Made by a program: the position numbers and the translations under genes. A stretch of DNA of 32,105 nt. Source: an uncultured Bacilli bacterium. GTDB taxonomy: Bacteria; Bacillota_I; Bacilli_A; RF39; UBA660. Under the pieces are notes generated by a model. The model was given only the letters and a program-made list of their open reading frames with translations. It was not told the origin of the DNA and did not search any database. How positions within the stretch are numbered: the first letter of the stretch is position 1; every line of letters begins with the position of its first letter. Below, in pieces: positions 7,803 to 15,066 of this stretch. The stretch is taken from the NCBI GenBank assembly GCA_944371905.1, contig CALVYA010000013.1:1-32105 (forward strand). Reading direction: 5' to 3'.

Positions 7803-7810
7803 GTCTTTTT
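7787..7810 (-). terminator. Terminator of the trhP1-trhP2-HD operon, overlapping the greA promoter
   Basis: 9-bp stem AAAAGACTT/AAGTCTTTT with a 5-nt loop. The U tract on the minus strand is short (TTTTGTTG), so termination may be partial and some greA transcript may come from the operon. Confidence 0.55.
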
Positions 7811-7823
7811 TGTTAACACCATT

Positions 7824-8948
7824 TTACTTTATTTTTTCATAACTTTTGATAAAATAATCATCAGTCATACCTGCAATAAAATCTATTACTTTTCTTTTAT
7901 TATTTGTACTATTTAAATACTTTTCATTCATATTATCAACAAATAACTGATAAATATCGCTATCTTTTTTAGTATATTCTAAATCATTAAAATATTTCCT
8001 ATATAATTGATAAAATGCGTTTTTATAATACTCTACTTTTTCTTTAGAATTTGCTTTTGCATATATATTTTTATAATTAAAATCTTTTAAGGCAAATATA
8101 GCATGATAAACATCATCACTTAATTTAATATAAGGTTTATCATAACTATTTTTTAGAATATCTAAAATGATCGTATTAATAATATCTTTATTATTATCTC
8201 CTAATACTTTAGTAATATCATCTGGAATCTCACTTCTTTTTAATAATCCTATTTGAATAGCATCTTCAATATCTCTACCAATATAAGCGATGACATCAGA
8301 AATTCTTACTACACAACCTTCTAATGTCATAGGGCGTATTTCTTTCGATGCAGCAACACTTTGATAACAGTCTTGATATTCTTTTAAAAATTCTTCCTTC
8401 GTCTTATCAAAATTAGGTTCATAAACATTATTCAACATTTCTCCATTGTGACATAGAATCCCATCTAATACTTGCACTGTTAAATTTTTTCCTAATCCAT
8501 TATTATCTATAGCTAAATATGTTCTAACACTTTGTACATTATGCATAAAATACTCATTTAATTCTTCTTTCGATATTTCATTTAAAATAGATTCTCCAAC
8601 ATGACCGATAGGAGTATGACCAATATCATGACCTAGAGCAATTGCTTCAATTAAATCTTCGTTTAAATTAAGACATCTTCCTATCGTTCTTGCTACTTTA
8701 CTTACTAGTTGTACATGAACAATTCGTTTAGAAATATGATCATTGTCTAAAAAAGAAAACACTTGAGTTTTATCCATATACCTAGTATAAGAAATACTAT
8801 GAATAATTCGATCAATATCTCTAAAGAAAGGTGGTCTAATATCATCTTGCTCCGGAATTAGTCGAATAGCACTACTGCTTTTAGTAGCATACTTTGATAA
8901 CTCATCTTCACGTTTTAATAAAACTTGTTTAATATCTTCATAATTCAT
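7824..8948 (-). CDS. HD-domain deoxyguanosinetriphosphate triphosphohydrolase-like protein
   Basis: 374 aa, family of dGTPase/YwfO-type HD phosphohydrolases that remove triphosphate from dNTPs. Metal-binding HD residues are visible: H78 in RIVHVQLV, H107-D108 in GHDIGHTPIGH, and a later Asp in RISDVIAYIGRD. The upstream Arg-rich FFRDIDRIIHS...YTRYMDKTQVF block is also typical. The start codon lies one base after the stop of trhP2, with the ribosome site (AAGAAGG) inside that gene, so translation is probably coupled. The natural substrate is not predictable. Confidence 0.88.
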   Translation of the reverse strand: MNYEDIKQVLLKREDELSKYATKSSSAIRLIPEQDDIRPPFFRDIDRIIHSISYTRYMDKTQVFSFLDNDHISKRIVHVQLVSKVARTIGRCLNLNEDLIEAIALGHDIGHTPIGHVGESILNEISKEELNEYFMHNVQSVRTYLAIDNNGLGKNLTVQVLDGILCHNGEMLNNVYEPNFDKTKEEFLKEYQDCYQSVAASKEIRPMTLEGCVVRISDVIAYIGRDIEDAIQIGLLKRSEIPDDITKVLGDNNKDIINTIILDILKNSYDKPYIKLSDDVYHAIFALKDFNYKNIYAKANSKEKVEYYKNAFYQLYRKYFNDLEYTKKDSDIYQLFVDNMNEKYLNSTNNKRKVIDFIAGMTDDYFIKSYEKIK

Positions 8949-8949
8949 A

Positions 8950-10134
8950 CTACTTTACCTTCTTTCGTAACATAGAATAACTAGTAATGTCTCCATCCAC
9001 TTTTAATTTAATAATCTCTTCCGGATGCCTCGCTACTGTAATTAGATTCATATTTTCATCATACATATCTTGAATCGTAAAAGAATATACCTCTCCATTA
9101 GGAGTAAATAGTTCTACTTCATCACCTATTTCAAAATAATTTCTCTCTACTAAAGTTACTATCTTTTCTTTTGGGTCATAAGAAGTAACTAAACCTAAAA
9201 AGTCTTGATTGGATATTTCTTGCCTTCCAGTATAATATTGATCTGTAAAATCTGCTTCATGATATAAATAATGAGCCGAAGTTTCACGATTGGCCACACG
9301 AGATAATATTTTTTCTTCTTTCCTTAATTTTTCTTCTGTTAATTGATGATTATAATGAGCATCAATAATTCTTCGATAACATCCAATAACCGTTGCCAAA
9401 TAATATAAAGAACGCATTCTTCCTTCTACTTTAAGAGAAGTAACTCCAATATCCATTAAAGTGCTAATATATCTAGATGCATTTAAATCTTTCGTTGCCA
9501 TAGTAAATTTTTGATCATTATTTTCCATTGTAAAAGCAAAACGACATACTTGGCTACATCCACCACGATTAGAATCACGGTTCGTTAAATAATTTGATAA
9601 AGTACACCTTCCACTATAAAAAGTACACATAGCCCCGTGAATAAATACTTCAACATCAATACCAGTTTTATCAATAATATCTTTAATTTCACAAATGGAT
9701 AGTTCTCGTGCTAAAACAACACGATCGACTCCCTCTTGTTTAAAAAAATTAACTGCTTCTATATTGGTAGTAGAATTTTGAGTACTTAAATGAACTTCTA
9801 CTTTTGGAAAATTAGTTTTAATATATTTAATAATAAAAGGATCACTAACAATAAAAGCATCTATTCCAGCATGCGCTACTTCTTGAATATATTTATCTAC
9901 TCCAGATATATCTTCATTATGAAAAACGATATTTAAAGTTAAATATACTTTCTTATTTAGTGCATGAGCAAAATTACAAGCTTCCTTTATCTCTTCTATC
10001 GAAAAATTATTGGCATTTGCTCTTAAACTATAATCTTGCCCACCAATATATACAGCATCCGCTCCATATAATAAAGTAACTTTTAAACGCTCTAAGTCTC
10101 CTGCAGGAGATAATAATTCAATCTTTTTTTTCAT
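8950..10134 (-). CDS. trhP2: Peptidase U32 family protein, tRNA 5-hydroxyuridine synthesis (TrhP2-like)
   Basis: 394 aa. Despite the family name, U32 proteins of this type act in RNA hydroxylation; B. subtilis TrhP1/TrhP2 (YrrN/YrrO) are needed for ho5U at position 34 of tRNA. The N-terminal TIM-barrel-like part begins with LSPAGDLERLK, and the U32 signature is complete at residues 162-180 (E-x-F-x-x-G-x-x-C-x4-G-x-C-x-x-S, with Cys170 and Cys177), followed by Cys193 and Cys197. A C-terminal beta domain covers about 300-394. It overlaps the preceding gene by 17 nt and is followed after one base by the HD gene. The assignment to TrhP rather than another U32 subgroup rests on the tandem arrangement with a shorter partner. 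Confidence 0.88.
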   Translation of the reverse strand: MKKKIELLSPAGDLERLKVTLLYGADAVYIGGQDYSLRANANNFSIEEIKEACNFAHALNKKVYLTLNIVFHNEDISGVDKYIQEVAHAGIDAFIVSDPFIIKYIKTNFPKVEVHLSTQNSTTNIEAVNFFKQEGVDRVVLARELSICEIKDIIDKTGIDVEVFIHGAMCTFYSGRCTLSNYLTNRDSNRGGCSQVCRFAFTMENNDQKFTMATKDLNASRYISTLMDIGVTSLKVEGRMRSLYYLATVIGCYRRIIDAHYNHQLTEEKLRKEEKILSRVANRETSAHYLYHEADFTDQYYTGRQEISNQDFLGLVTSYDPKEKIVTLVERNYFEIGDEVELFTPNGEVYSFTIQDMYDENMNLITVARHPEEIIKLKVDGDITSYSMLRKKVK

Positions 10135-10990
10135 CTTTCTTCACCTTAAATATTGTTTTTTTATTGAAAAAACCAGTATTATTTCCTATTAAATGACTAA
10201 TTTCTTGCATACTATTTTTACTATCATTTTCTAAAATATCATAAACTAACTTTACTAATTTCTCTAATAACGTATCTGATATATGATTACCATCTATAAT
10301 GCCATAGGAAATTCCTATATCATTCAATTCTTTTAAATAAGAAGTACCATTTATAATATTACCTTCTAAAATACAAGTACCATCTTTGGTTTCTGTAATG
10401 ATATAACTATTATCTTTTTCTTCTATTATTTTAGAAATATTATCATATTCTTGATTCATACTTTCATAGTAATTAGTTAATAATTTTCTTTTAGAATGAG
10501 CCATAATAGAATGACCTATGATATAAGTAAATAATTTCATTTTTGTATGATTTTTTATTTCGATCATTTCATCTTTCGTAATCTCGCTAGCTAAAACTGC
10601 GTACTTGACTCCCTTTTCATAATAATAATTACATGTATTATAATTCGTTACCATATGAGTTTGATGCCATACTAAATCATAATTAAATTTATGTTTATGA
10701 TAAATAGATAAAATAGACAAATCATAAAACAAAACACCTTGAATAGGAATAGAATCCAATTCTATTAGTACTTGTTCTAAAGAAGTAAGCTCTCTATTAA
10801 AAATAGTTTTATTAATACTAATAAATAATTCTACTCCAGGGTATTTTTTTACTATTTGTTTTATTTCCGTAAGTGTAATTACTGGATAATTAATAGAAAA
10901 GTTCTCTAAACCAAAAATAAAGGCTTTCGCCCCTATTTTTGTATATTTATCTAAATTTTCTATACTACTAGGAACAACTGCAATTTTCAT
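10118..10990 (-). CDS. trhP1: Short U32-family partner protein (TrhP1-like)
   Basis: 290 aa. The overall plan (KIAVVPSSIENLDKY start, barrel segments, HQTHMVTNYNTCNYY, VKYAVLASEIT) matches the shorter member of the U32 pair. At the place of the U32 signature it reads FTYIIGHSIMAHSKRK, so the signature cysteines are missing; it probably needs its neighbour for activity. ATG at 10990 follows GAGGTGG; a TTG further up overlaps the ribosome site. Ends in TGA, evidence that TGA is a stop codon here. First gene of the trhP1-trhP2-HD operon, with an extended -10 promoter at 11014-11022. Confidence 0.78.
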   Translation of the reverse strand: MKIAVVPSSIENLDKYTKIGAKAFIFGLENFSINYPVITLTEIKQIVKKYPGVELFISINKTIFNRELTSLEQVLIELDSIPIQGVLFYDLSILSIYHKHKFNYDLVWHQTHMVTNYNTCNYYYEKGVKYAVLASEITKDEMIEIKNHTKMKLFTYIIGHSIMAHSKRKLLTNYYESMNQEYDNISKIIEEKDNSYIITETKDGTCILEGNIINGTSYLKELNDIGISYGIIDGNHISDTLLEKLVKLVYDILENDSKNSMQEISHLIGNNTGFFNKKTIFKVKKDEKKD

Positions 10991-11013
10991 AATCCACCTC
11001 AATTGATATTACT

Positions 11014-11022
11014 ATTGTACCA
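11014..11022 (-). promoter_or_regulatory. Extended -10 promoter of the trhP operon
   Basis: Minus-strand TGGTACAAT: -10 TACAAT (11014-11019) with TG one base upstream. No good -35 is present, as is common for extended -10 promoters. Confidence 0.5.
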
Positions 11023-11053
11023 TAAAAGTTGCTAAATAGCATTAATAATTCAA

Positions 11054-13555
11054 TTAAGTTGTTTTAATGACATAAGGATTAGAACTTGTTCCACTACCTC
11101 CAGTTATAGTTACATCACTCTCTAAATTGATAACTGGTCGAATTCCATAAGAATTAGTAACGCGATCACCACTTAAATAACCTCCTGCAGCAACCCGATC
11201 AACATAAGTGTAAGTGCCACCAAAAGATACAGGACTAATCGTCCAATAATAGGAACCCGTATACAAATAATAAGTGGTATTAGAAGACATTCCACCTCCA
11301 GCATACATTATTTCATCTGCTGTAATTAACCCAATAGGATAAAATAGTGCTTTATTCCCTTTACTACTACTTGATGTCGTATATAAATCATTACTTCGTG
11401 GACACGAAAATTGTGGTTGATATGTAGTAGTTACTCTATTAGATGGTGCATATGTTGTTACCTGAGAACTATATCCAAGACCACTATAGATACTTCTATC
11501 TCCGCAAAATCCCGCATCTGCTAAATAAGAAGCATAATCCAATAGATTTTCTTCATACCACTGTTCTAATTCTTTTTTTACTACACTAGAAGTAGTATTA
11601 GTATGAGTTGTTGCATAACTACTACTTCCTATCTGTCCATACATATATCCTACATAAGCATTATCATTTGCTTCTTGATTAAACACACCATTTCCTATTG
11701 CTGTAGCTTCTCCTGTTGCAGTAGGAGTCTCTCCTTGGTATATTAATCTAATACTTCCATCTTCATTGATTCTTATAATCCTCCAATAAAGTCCTGCAAA
11801 TTCTACATAGTTATTTTCTACTGCTCCCCTAAAATAATATGTTGTCTTATTCCCTTCTGTATTTGTATTCGTATAATATAATCCTTGTCCATTAGTACTA
11901 CTACTTATTTGACTAAAGTCGATATTACTATCACTTTGTTCATTATTATCTTCTAATATTTGATCTTTTAAATAAACTGTTGGCTTTAGATTACTCTTTA
12001 ATGTCGTTATGACTGGCCTTACTCGATAATACGAAGTTGGCGTTGCTTGCGATAAACTACTCCCATTAAAGTAATATACATTACTTCCTGTATTTGTCAT
12101 CATCCAAAATGGCCCTGGAATCTTTAACCAACTTGGAATATTACTTCCATTCTTCGTTATTTTATCATATTCACCTTTACTTAATAATCTTGCTGTGGTA
12201 GATGCTTCATTTCCACCATTACTTTTTATGGCATTCTTGATATAACTTTCTACTGTATTCTTTACAAAGTATCCTATATTTGTACTACTAAATTGATTAT
12301 ATGTATTACTTCCACTAGTATCAAATCCTCTACTATATGTTCCATAAGTTAATACACTTCCATTACTTGATGCTCCATTCTCACTAATTAAAGTTACCAT
12401 GGCATTTCCTGTTCCACTATCTTTTGTTACATACCATTTTGAACCATCTATTAATTCTACGGAATCTCCTACTTCATACCTTAAATATTTTGATAGTTCT
12501 TCTTTATTCAGCGTGGTAACTGCTCTTAAAGATATACTTTCAGTGGTATCAACTAACTCTATTTTTACTTGGGTTTCATTTATAGTATATGCATAGTATT
12601 TGCCATCTCTCGTTGTTGATGTTAACATTTTTTTACTATTTGTAAGTGATTGTTCACCGCTTATTTTTATTACTTCTCCATCATAATTTTTATTACTATC
12701 ATATTTAAATCCTAATAAGTTTCCTATTTCTTCCATCGTTGGTAATCTTGAATTACTTGCTGTAAGTATAGTTATGTCCATGCCAGGTGGCGGAGTAGGA
12801 ATAGTATATCCTAAAGATACTTCTATATCTGAGTTCATAATTTCGCTCACAGTATTAGAGTGTCTACTAATAAAATCAGTAATAACATCTATTGTATTGC
12901 TACTAATCGTATCATTAGTCTCTATGGTATAAAATATCCTACCTAAACTTGAATATTGATTATCAGATAATGCTATAGTATCTCCTAATTGATATACTAC
13001 ATTTTCTGTATCTGATGTGGAGTCTCCTGAATTTCCTCCTGTTGTCCCACTATTTTCTACATAAATAAAGGTTAACATTAATTCTTTTTTTGTTTCACTA
13101 ATATTCGTTACTCCATTTTTATATTTAATTGTTACTTTGGCTGTATTGGTCTCTCCTGGAGCTAAGGTTGTTACTTCTTCTTCTACTCCACTAATCTCAT
13201 AAGTAATATTACTGTTCTCATCTTCAATTATTTCAATGTCATTTAATTTGGCTGGAATATTCCCTTGATTAGATAAAGTAATAGTATAAGTGATGGTAGA
13301 ACTTGACGTTGGTAAGTTAGCATTTAAGGTTACTGTATTACTTACATAGTTACTACTGATACTTGTAGCACTATTCGTTACCGTATTGGTTACCTTCGTT
13401 ACCTTTACTATCCAACTTCTATCAATACTTGCTATTCCATCTAGTTCTATATATTGACTTAAGGCAGCATACCCTAGACTCATGACAAATACCACAAGAC
13501 ACAAGGACAACACTAGGATTCGTCTTTTTGTAAAGAACCTTTTTATTCTCTTCAT
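11054..13555 (-). CDS. Surface paralog B: exported protein with Ig-like domain and three RPVI (DUF6273/lectin-like) modules
   Basis: 833 aa, same architecture as paralog A. From the export segment (RILVLSLCLVVF...GYAALSQ) through the Ig-like domain to ENVVYQ the two proteins are almost identical. Module 1 then differs strongly (only pieces such as RLPTMEEI are kept), module 2 is partly alike, the linker into module 3 is identical, and module 3 is similar. Cys in GFCGD and FSCP are conserved. The ATG at 13555 lies 9 nt behind GGAG; the TTG at 13564 overlaps the ribosome site. Two candidate promoters lie upstream. No strong terminator follows, only a small TGCTA/TAGCA hairpin near 11030, so read-through into the trhP operon is possible. 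Ligand and role unknown. Confidence 0.85.
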   Translation of the reverse strand: MKRIKRFFTKRRILVLSLCLVVFVMSLGYAALSQYIELDGIASIDRSWIVKVTKVTNTVTNSATSISSNYVSNTVTLNANLPTSSSTITYTITLSNQGNIPAKLNDIEIIEDENSNITYEISGVEEEVTTLAPGETNTAKVTIKYKNGVTNISETKKELMLTFIYVENSGTTGGNSGDSTSDTENVVYQLGDTIALSDNQYSSLGRIFYTIETNDTISSNTIDVITDFISRHSNTVSEIMNSDIEVSLGYTIPTPPPGMDITILTASNSRLPTMEEIGNLLGFKYDSNKNYDGEVIKISGEQSLTNSKKMLTSTTRDGKYYAYTINETQVKIELVDTTESISLRAVTTLNKEELSKYLRYEVGDSVELIDGSKWYVTKDSGTGNAMVTLISENGASSNGSVLTYGTYSRGFDTSGSNTYNQFSSTNIGYFVKNTVESYIKNAIKSNGGNEASTTARLLSKGEYDKITKNGSNIPSWLKIPGPFWMMTNTGSNVYYFNGSSLSQATPTSYYRVRPVITTLKSNLKPTVYLKDQILEDNNEQSDSNIDFSQISSSTNGQGLYYTNTNTEGNKTTYYFRGAVENNYVEFAGLYWRIIRINEDGSIRLIYQGETPTATGEATAIGNGVFNQEANDNAYVGYMYGQIGSSSYATTHTNTTSSVVKKELEQWYEENLLDYASYLADAGFCGDRSIYSGLGYSSQVTTYAPSNRVTTTYQPQFSCPRSNDLYTTSSSSKGNKALFYPIGLITADEIMYAGGGMSSNTTYYLYTGSYYWTISPVSFGGTYTYVDRVAAGGYLSGDRVTNSYGIRPVINLESDVTITGGSGTSSNPYVIKTT
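11854..12089. repeat. 236-bp block identical to 982-1217
   Basis: Second copy of the perfectly conserved module 2/linker/module 3 junction, in paralog B, same orientation. Confidence 0.95.
13215..13387. repeat. 173-bp block identical to 2319-2491
   Basis: Second copy of the conserved Ig-like-domain block, in paralog B, same orientation. Confidence 0.95.
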
Positions 13556-13563
13556 TGTTACCA

Positions 13564-13583
13564 ACTCCGTTTTAGTTTATCTC
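13564..13583 (-). repeat. 20-nt leader element shared with paralog C (21118-21137)
   Basis: Twenty identical bases in the 5' untranslated regions of B and C, including the CGGAG ribosome site. Paralog A lacks it. Confidence 0.85.
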
Positions 13584-13610
13584 TTATACCATTATCTCCT
13601 CTTCTTTCAA
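13583..13610 (-). promoter_or_regulatory. Proximal promoter of surface paralog B
   Basis: Minus-strand -35 TTGAAA (13605-13610), 16-bp spacer, -10 TATAAG (13583-13588) with TG one base upstream. Relative to paralog C there is no G run here. Confidence 0.5.
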
Positions 13611-13647
13611 GCAAAATTCAACTAAAATGATTAGGAAGCTTACATTC

Positions 13648-13684
13648 TTGATAGAGTATAATATTGATACATTTATTCTATCAA
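13648..13684 (-). promoter_or_regulatory. Distal promoter of paralog B framed by an inverted repeat
   Basis: Minus-strand -35 TTGATA (13679-13684), 18-bp spacer, -10 TATACT (13655-13660). An 8-bp inverted repeat TTGATAGA/TCTATCAA (13648-13655 and 13677-13684) overlaps both boxes, which would suit a dimeric regulator. Further upstream, a C6 run (13711-13716) abuts a plus-strand TATAAT. Confidence 0.5.
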
Positions 13685-13730
13685 AAATCTCTTTTCTTGA
13701 TAATACTCCTCCCCCCTATAATTTTCGACA

Positions 13731-13754
13731 AAAAAATATAGGAAAATCCTATAT
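13731..13754 (-). terminator. Rho-independent terminator of rbfA
   Basis: Minus-strand stem ATATAGGA/TCCTATAT with a 3-nt loop (13736-13754) followed by a T run. The stem includes the rbfA stop codon. Confidence 0.85.
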
Positions 13755-14096
13755 CTCATCTTTTTTATGAAGTTCTTCAATCTTTTTTTCTATTCGCTCC
13801 CCATACTCAATAGACTCATCAAATACAAATTTTAACTCTGGGGTATGCCTGATTTCTATTCTTTCACTAAGTTTTCCTCTAATAAAAGAACTAGCTCTTT
13901 CCAAAGCTTTTATTGTCTCATTTTTTCTACTAGTATCTAGTACAGTAAAATATACTTTAGCATAACTTAAATCATTAGTTATCTCACAATCTGTAATCGT
14001 TACAAATTTGATATCTTCATCCTTAATTTCAGTACTTAAAATATAACTAATTTCTTTTACAAAAGTACTATTTAATCTTTCTATTTTAACACTCAT
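13749..14096 (-). CDS. rbfA: 30S ribosome-binding factor RbfA
   Basis: Assists late maturation of the 30S subunit and processing of the 16S rRNA 5' end. 115 aa with a KH-type fold: start MSVKIERLNSTFVKEISYIL, central SYAKVYFTV, and the family motif RHTPELKFVFDESIEYGERIE near the end. Normal length. ATG behind AAGGAGG. It normally follows infB in an operon; here an unknown gene lies between, and rbfA has its own promoter and terminator. The ylxP and truB genes found around it in B. subtilis are absent. Confidence 0.95.
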   Translation of the reverse strand: MSVKIERLNSTFVKEISYILSTEIKDEDIKFVTITDCEITNDLSYAKVYFTVLDTSRKNETIKALERASSFIRGKLSERIEIRHTPELKFVFDESIEYGERIEKKIEELHKKDEI

Positions 14097-14122
14097 GTTG
14101 ATTCCTCCTTAAATATACTTAT

Positions 14123-14151
14123 ATCATACCTTTTTTTAGAATTTCTTGCAA
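14123..14151 (-). promoter_or_regulatory. Promoter of rbfA
   Basis: Minus-strand -35 TTGCAA (14146-14151), 17-bp spacer, -10 TATGAT (14123-14128). Confidence 0.55.
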
Positions 14152-14152
14152 T

Positions 14153-14183
14153 AAAAAAGCAAGATTAATTCTTTTTATCTTGC
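14153..14183 (-). terminator. Rho-independent terminator of the 266-aa gene
   Basis: Minus-strand stem GCAAGAT/ATCTTGC (14177-14183 with 14159-14165), 11-nt loop, then six T. The stop codon overlaps the stem-loop. Confidence 0.75.
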
Positions 14184-14965
14184 AAATACTTTTTCATTTT
14201 AACATCTTTTGCAACCACAAAAATATCACTAGCCATCATTTCCATATCATATTTTTTTACATCATAACTAAATCGTCTATCACTAAAGAAGTTAAGATTC
14301 TCATCAATCGTTGTATTTTCTAATGATGAAAATCTAACCGCTCTATATCCGATAGGTAATTTAGAAAAAGGTCCTAAATCACTTGAAAAATCAGTTAACA
14401 ACTGCATTGCTTTGTTACTACCTAATTCATGAGATTTCTTAAGCAAATCATCTACTAAAGAACCGTCAAATCTTTGATATTGATTATTAAAATCTACTAA
14501 GCTTTGCAAATTACTACAATGATTTTGAAAAAGATTATCTAAAACCATATGATAAACAATAATGTATCTATTGATTAATACAGTATCAGGAATGTCTTTT
14601 TTTACATTACTGTAATCTTCCCACATTCGACGAAACAAACCAGTTTCTTGTATAGCCATCATTAGTTCCTCATTTTTAAAATGATTATTACCTAACAAAC
14701 TACTATGCTGTACCAATGTGGATACATAACTAGGACTTGTTAAAAGATCTATCATAACATCTGTTATTTCAATATATTGCATATATAAAGCTTCTTCCAT
14801 TTGTCCTTTCAGCTTTACTAATTTTTCTATCTCATGAGAAGTCAATTCATTTTTTAATAAATCATGATATTCACGAGCTAATAAAACATGATTAAATATA
14901 CTATTATTATCTTTCTTGGCTAATTCTACTTTGGCTATTGCTCTTAACTCAGCAACATCTATCAT
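14165..14965 (-). CDS. Unknown 266-aa cytoplasmic protein between infB and rbfA
   Basis: No signal peptide or membrane span. Mostly helical and charged, with a long N-terminal helix-rich part and the C-terminal stretch GYRAVRFSSLENTTIDENLNFFSDRRFSYDVKKYD. No family is recognised. It interrupts the usual infB-rbfA order but has its own TTGACA promoter (14993-15021) and terminator, so it is a separate unit. The ribosome site is an unusual run of six G (14973-14978 on the plus strand as C) 7 nt before the ATG. Confidence 0.75.
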   Translation of the reverse strand: MIDVAELRAIAKVELAKKDNNSIFNHVLLAREYHDLLKNELTSHEIEKLVKLKGQMEEALYMQYIEITDVMIDLLTSPSYVSTLVQHSSLLGNNHFKNEELMMAIQETGLFRRMWEDYSNVKKDIPDTVLINRYIIVYHMVLDNLFQNHCSNLQSLVDFNNQYQRFDGSLVDDLLKKSHELGSNKAMQLLTDFSSDLGPFSKLPIGYRAVRFSSLENTTIDENLNFFSDRRFSYDVKKYDMEMMASDIFVVAKDVKMKKYLQDKKN

Positions 14966-14992
14966 TTTATTTCCCCCCAGCTGATAATTTAT

Positions 14993-15021
14993 ACAATAGC
15001 ATATCGCAATATACTTGTCAA
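14993..15021 (-). promoter_or_regulatory. Promoter of the 266-aa gene
   Basis: Minus-strand -35 TTGACA (15016-15021, perfect), 17-bp spacer, -10 TATTGT (14993-14998) with TG one base upstream. Confidence 0.65.
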
Positions 15022-15027
15022 TGATAT

Positions 15028-15066
15028 AAATAAAAGAACTAGTTATCTTTTAATTTCAACTAGTTC
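15028..15066 (-). terminator. Rho-independent terminator of the rimP-nusA-ylxR-infB operon
   Basis: 9-bp stem GAACTAGTT/AACTAGTTC (15058-15066 with 15036-15044) followed by TTTTATTTAT on the minus strand. The upstream arm is inside the last codons of infB. Confidence 0.75.

Noticed and set aside
10118-10120. TGA at the end of trhP1 read as tryptophan (mycoplasma code)
   Set aside because: Tryptophan is written TGG throughout, and the frame ends here at the overlap with trhP2 as expected for a stop.
11026-11045. Terminator of paralog B
   Set aside because: Only a 5-bp TGCTA/TAGCA hairpin with a 2-nt loop and a poor T tract; too weak to call.
176-13555. Diversity-generating retroelement as the source of module 1 divergence between A and B
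   Set aside because: No reverse transcriptase or template repeat is present in the window, and differences are not limited to adenine positions; gene conversion or cassette exchange fits better.
13648-13684. Invertible promoter switch at paralog B
   Set aside because: The inverted repeats are only 8 bp with 21 bp between them and no recombinase gene is nearby, so an operator is more likely.
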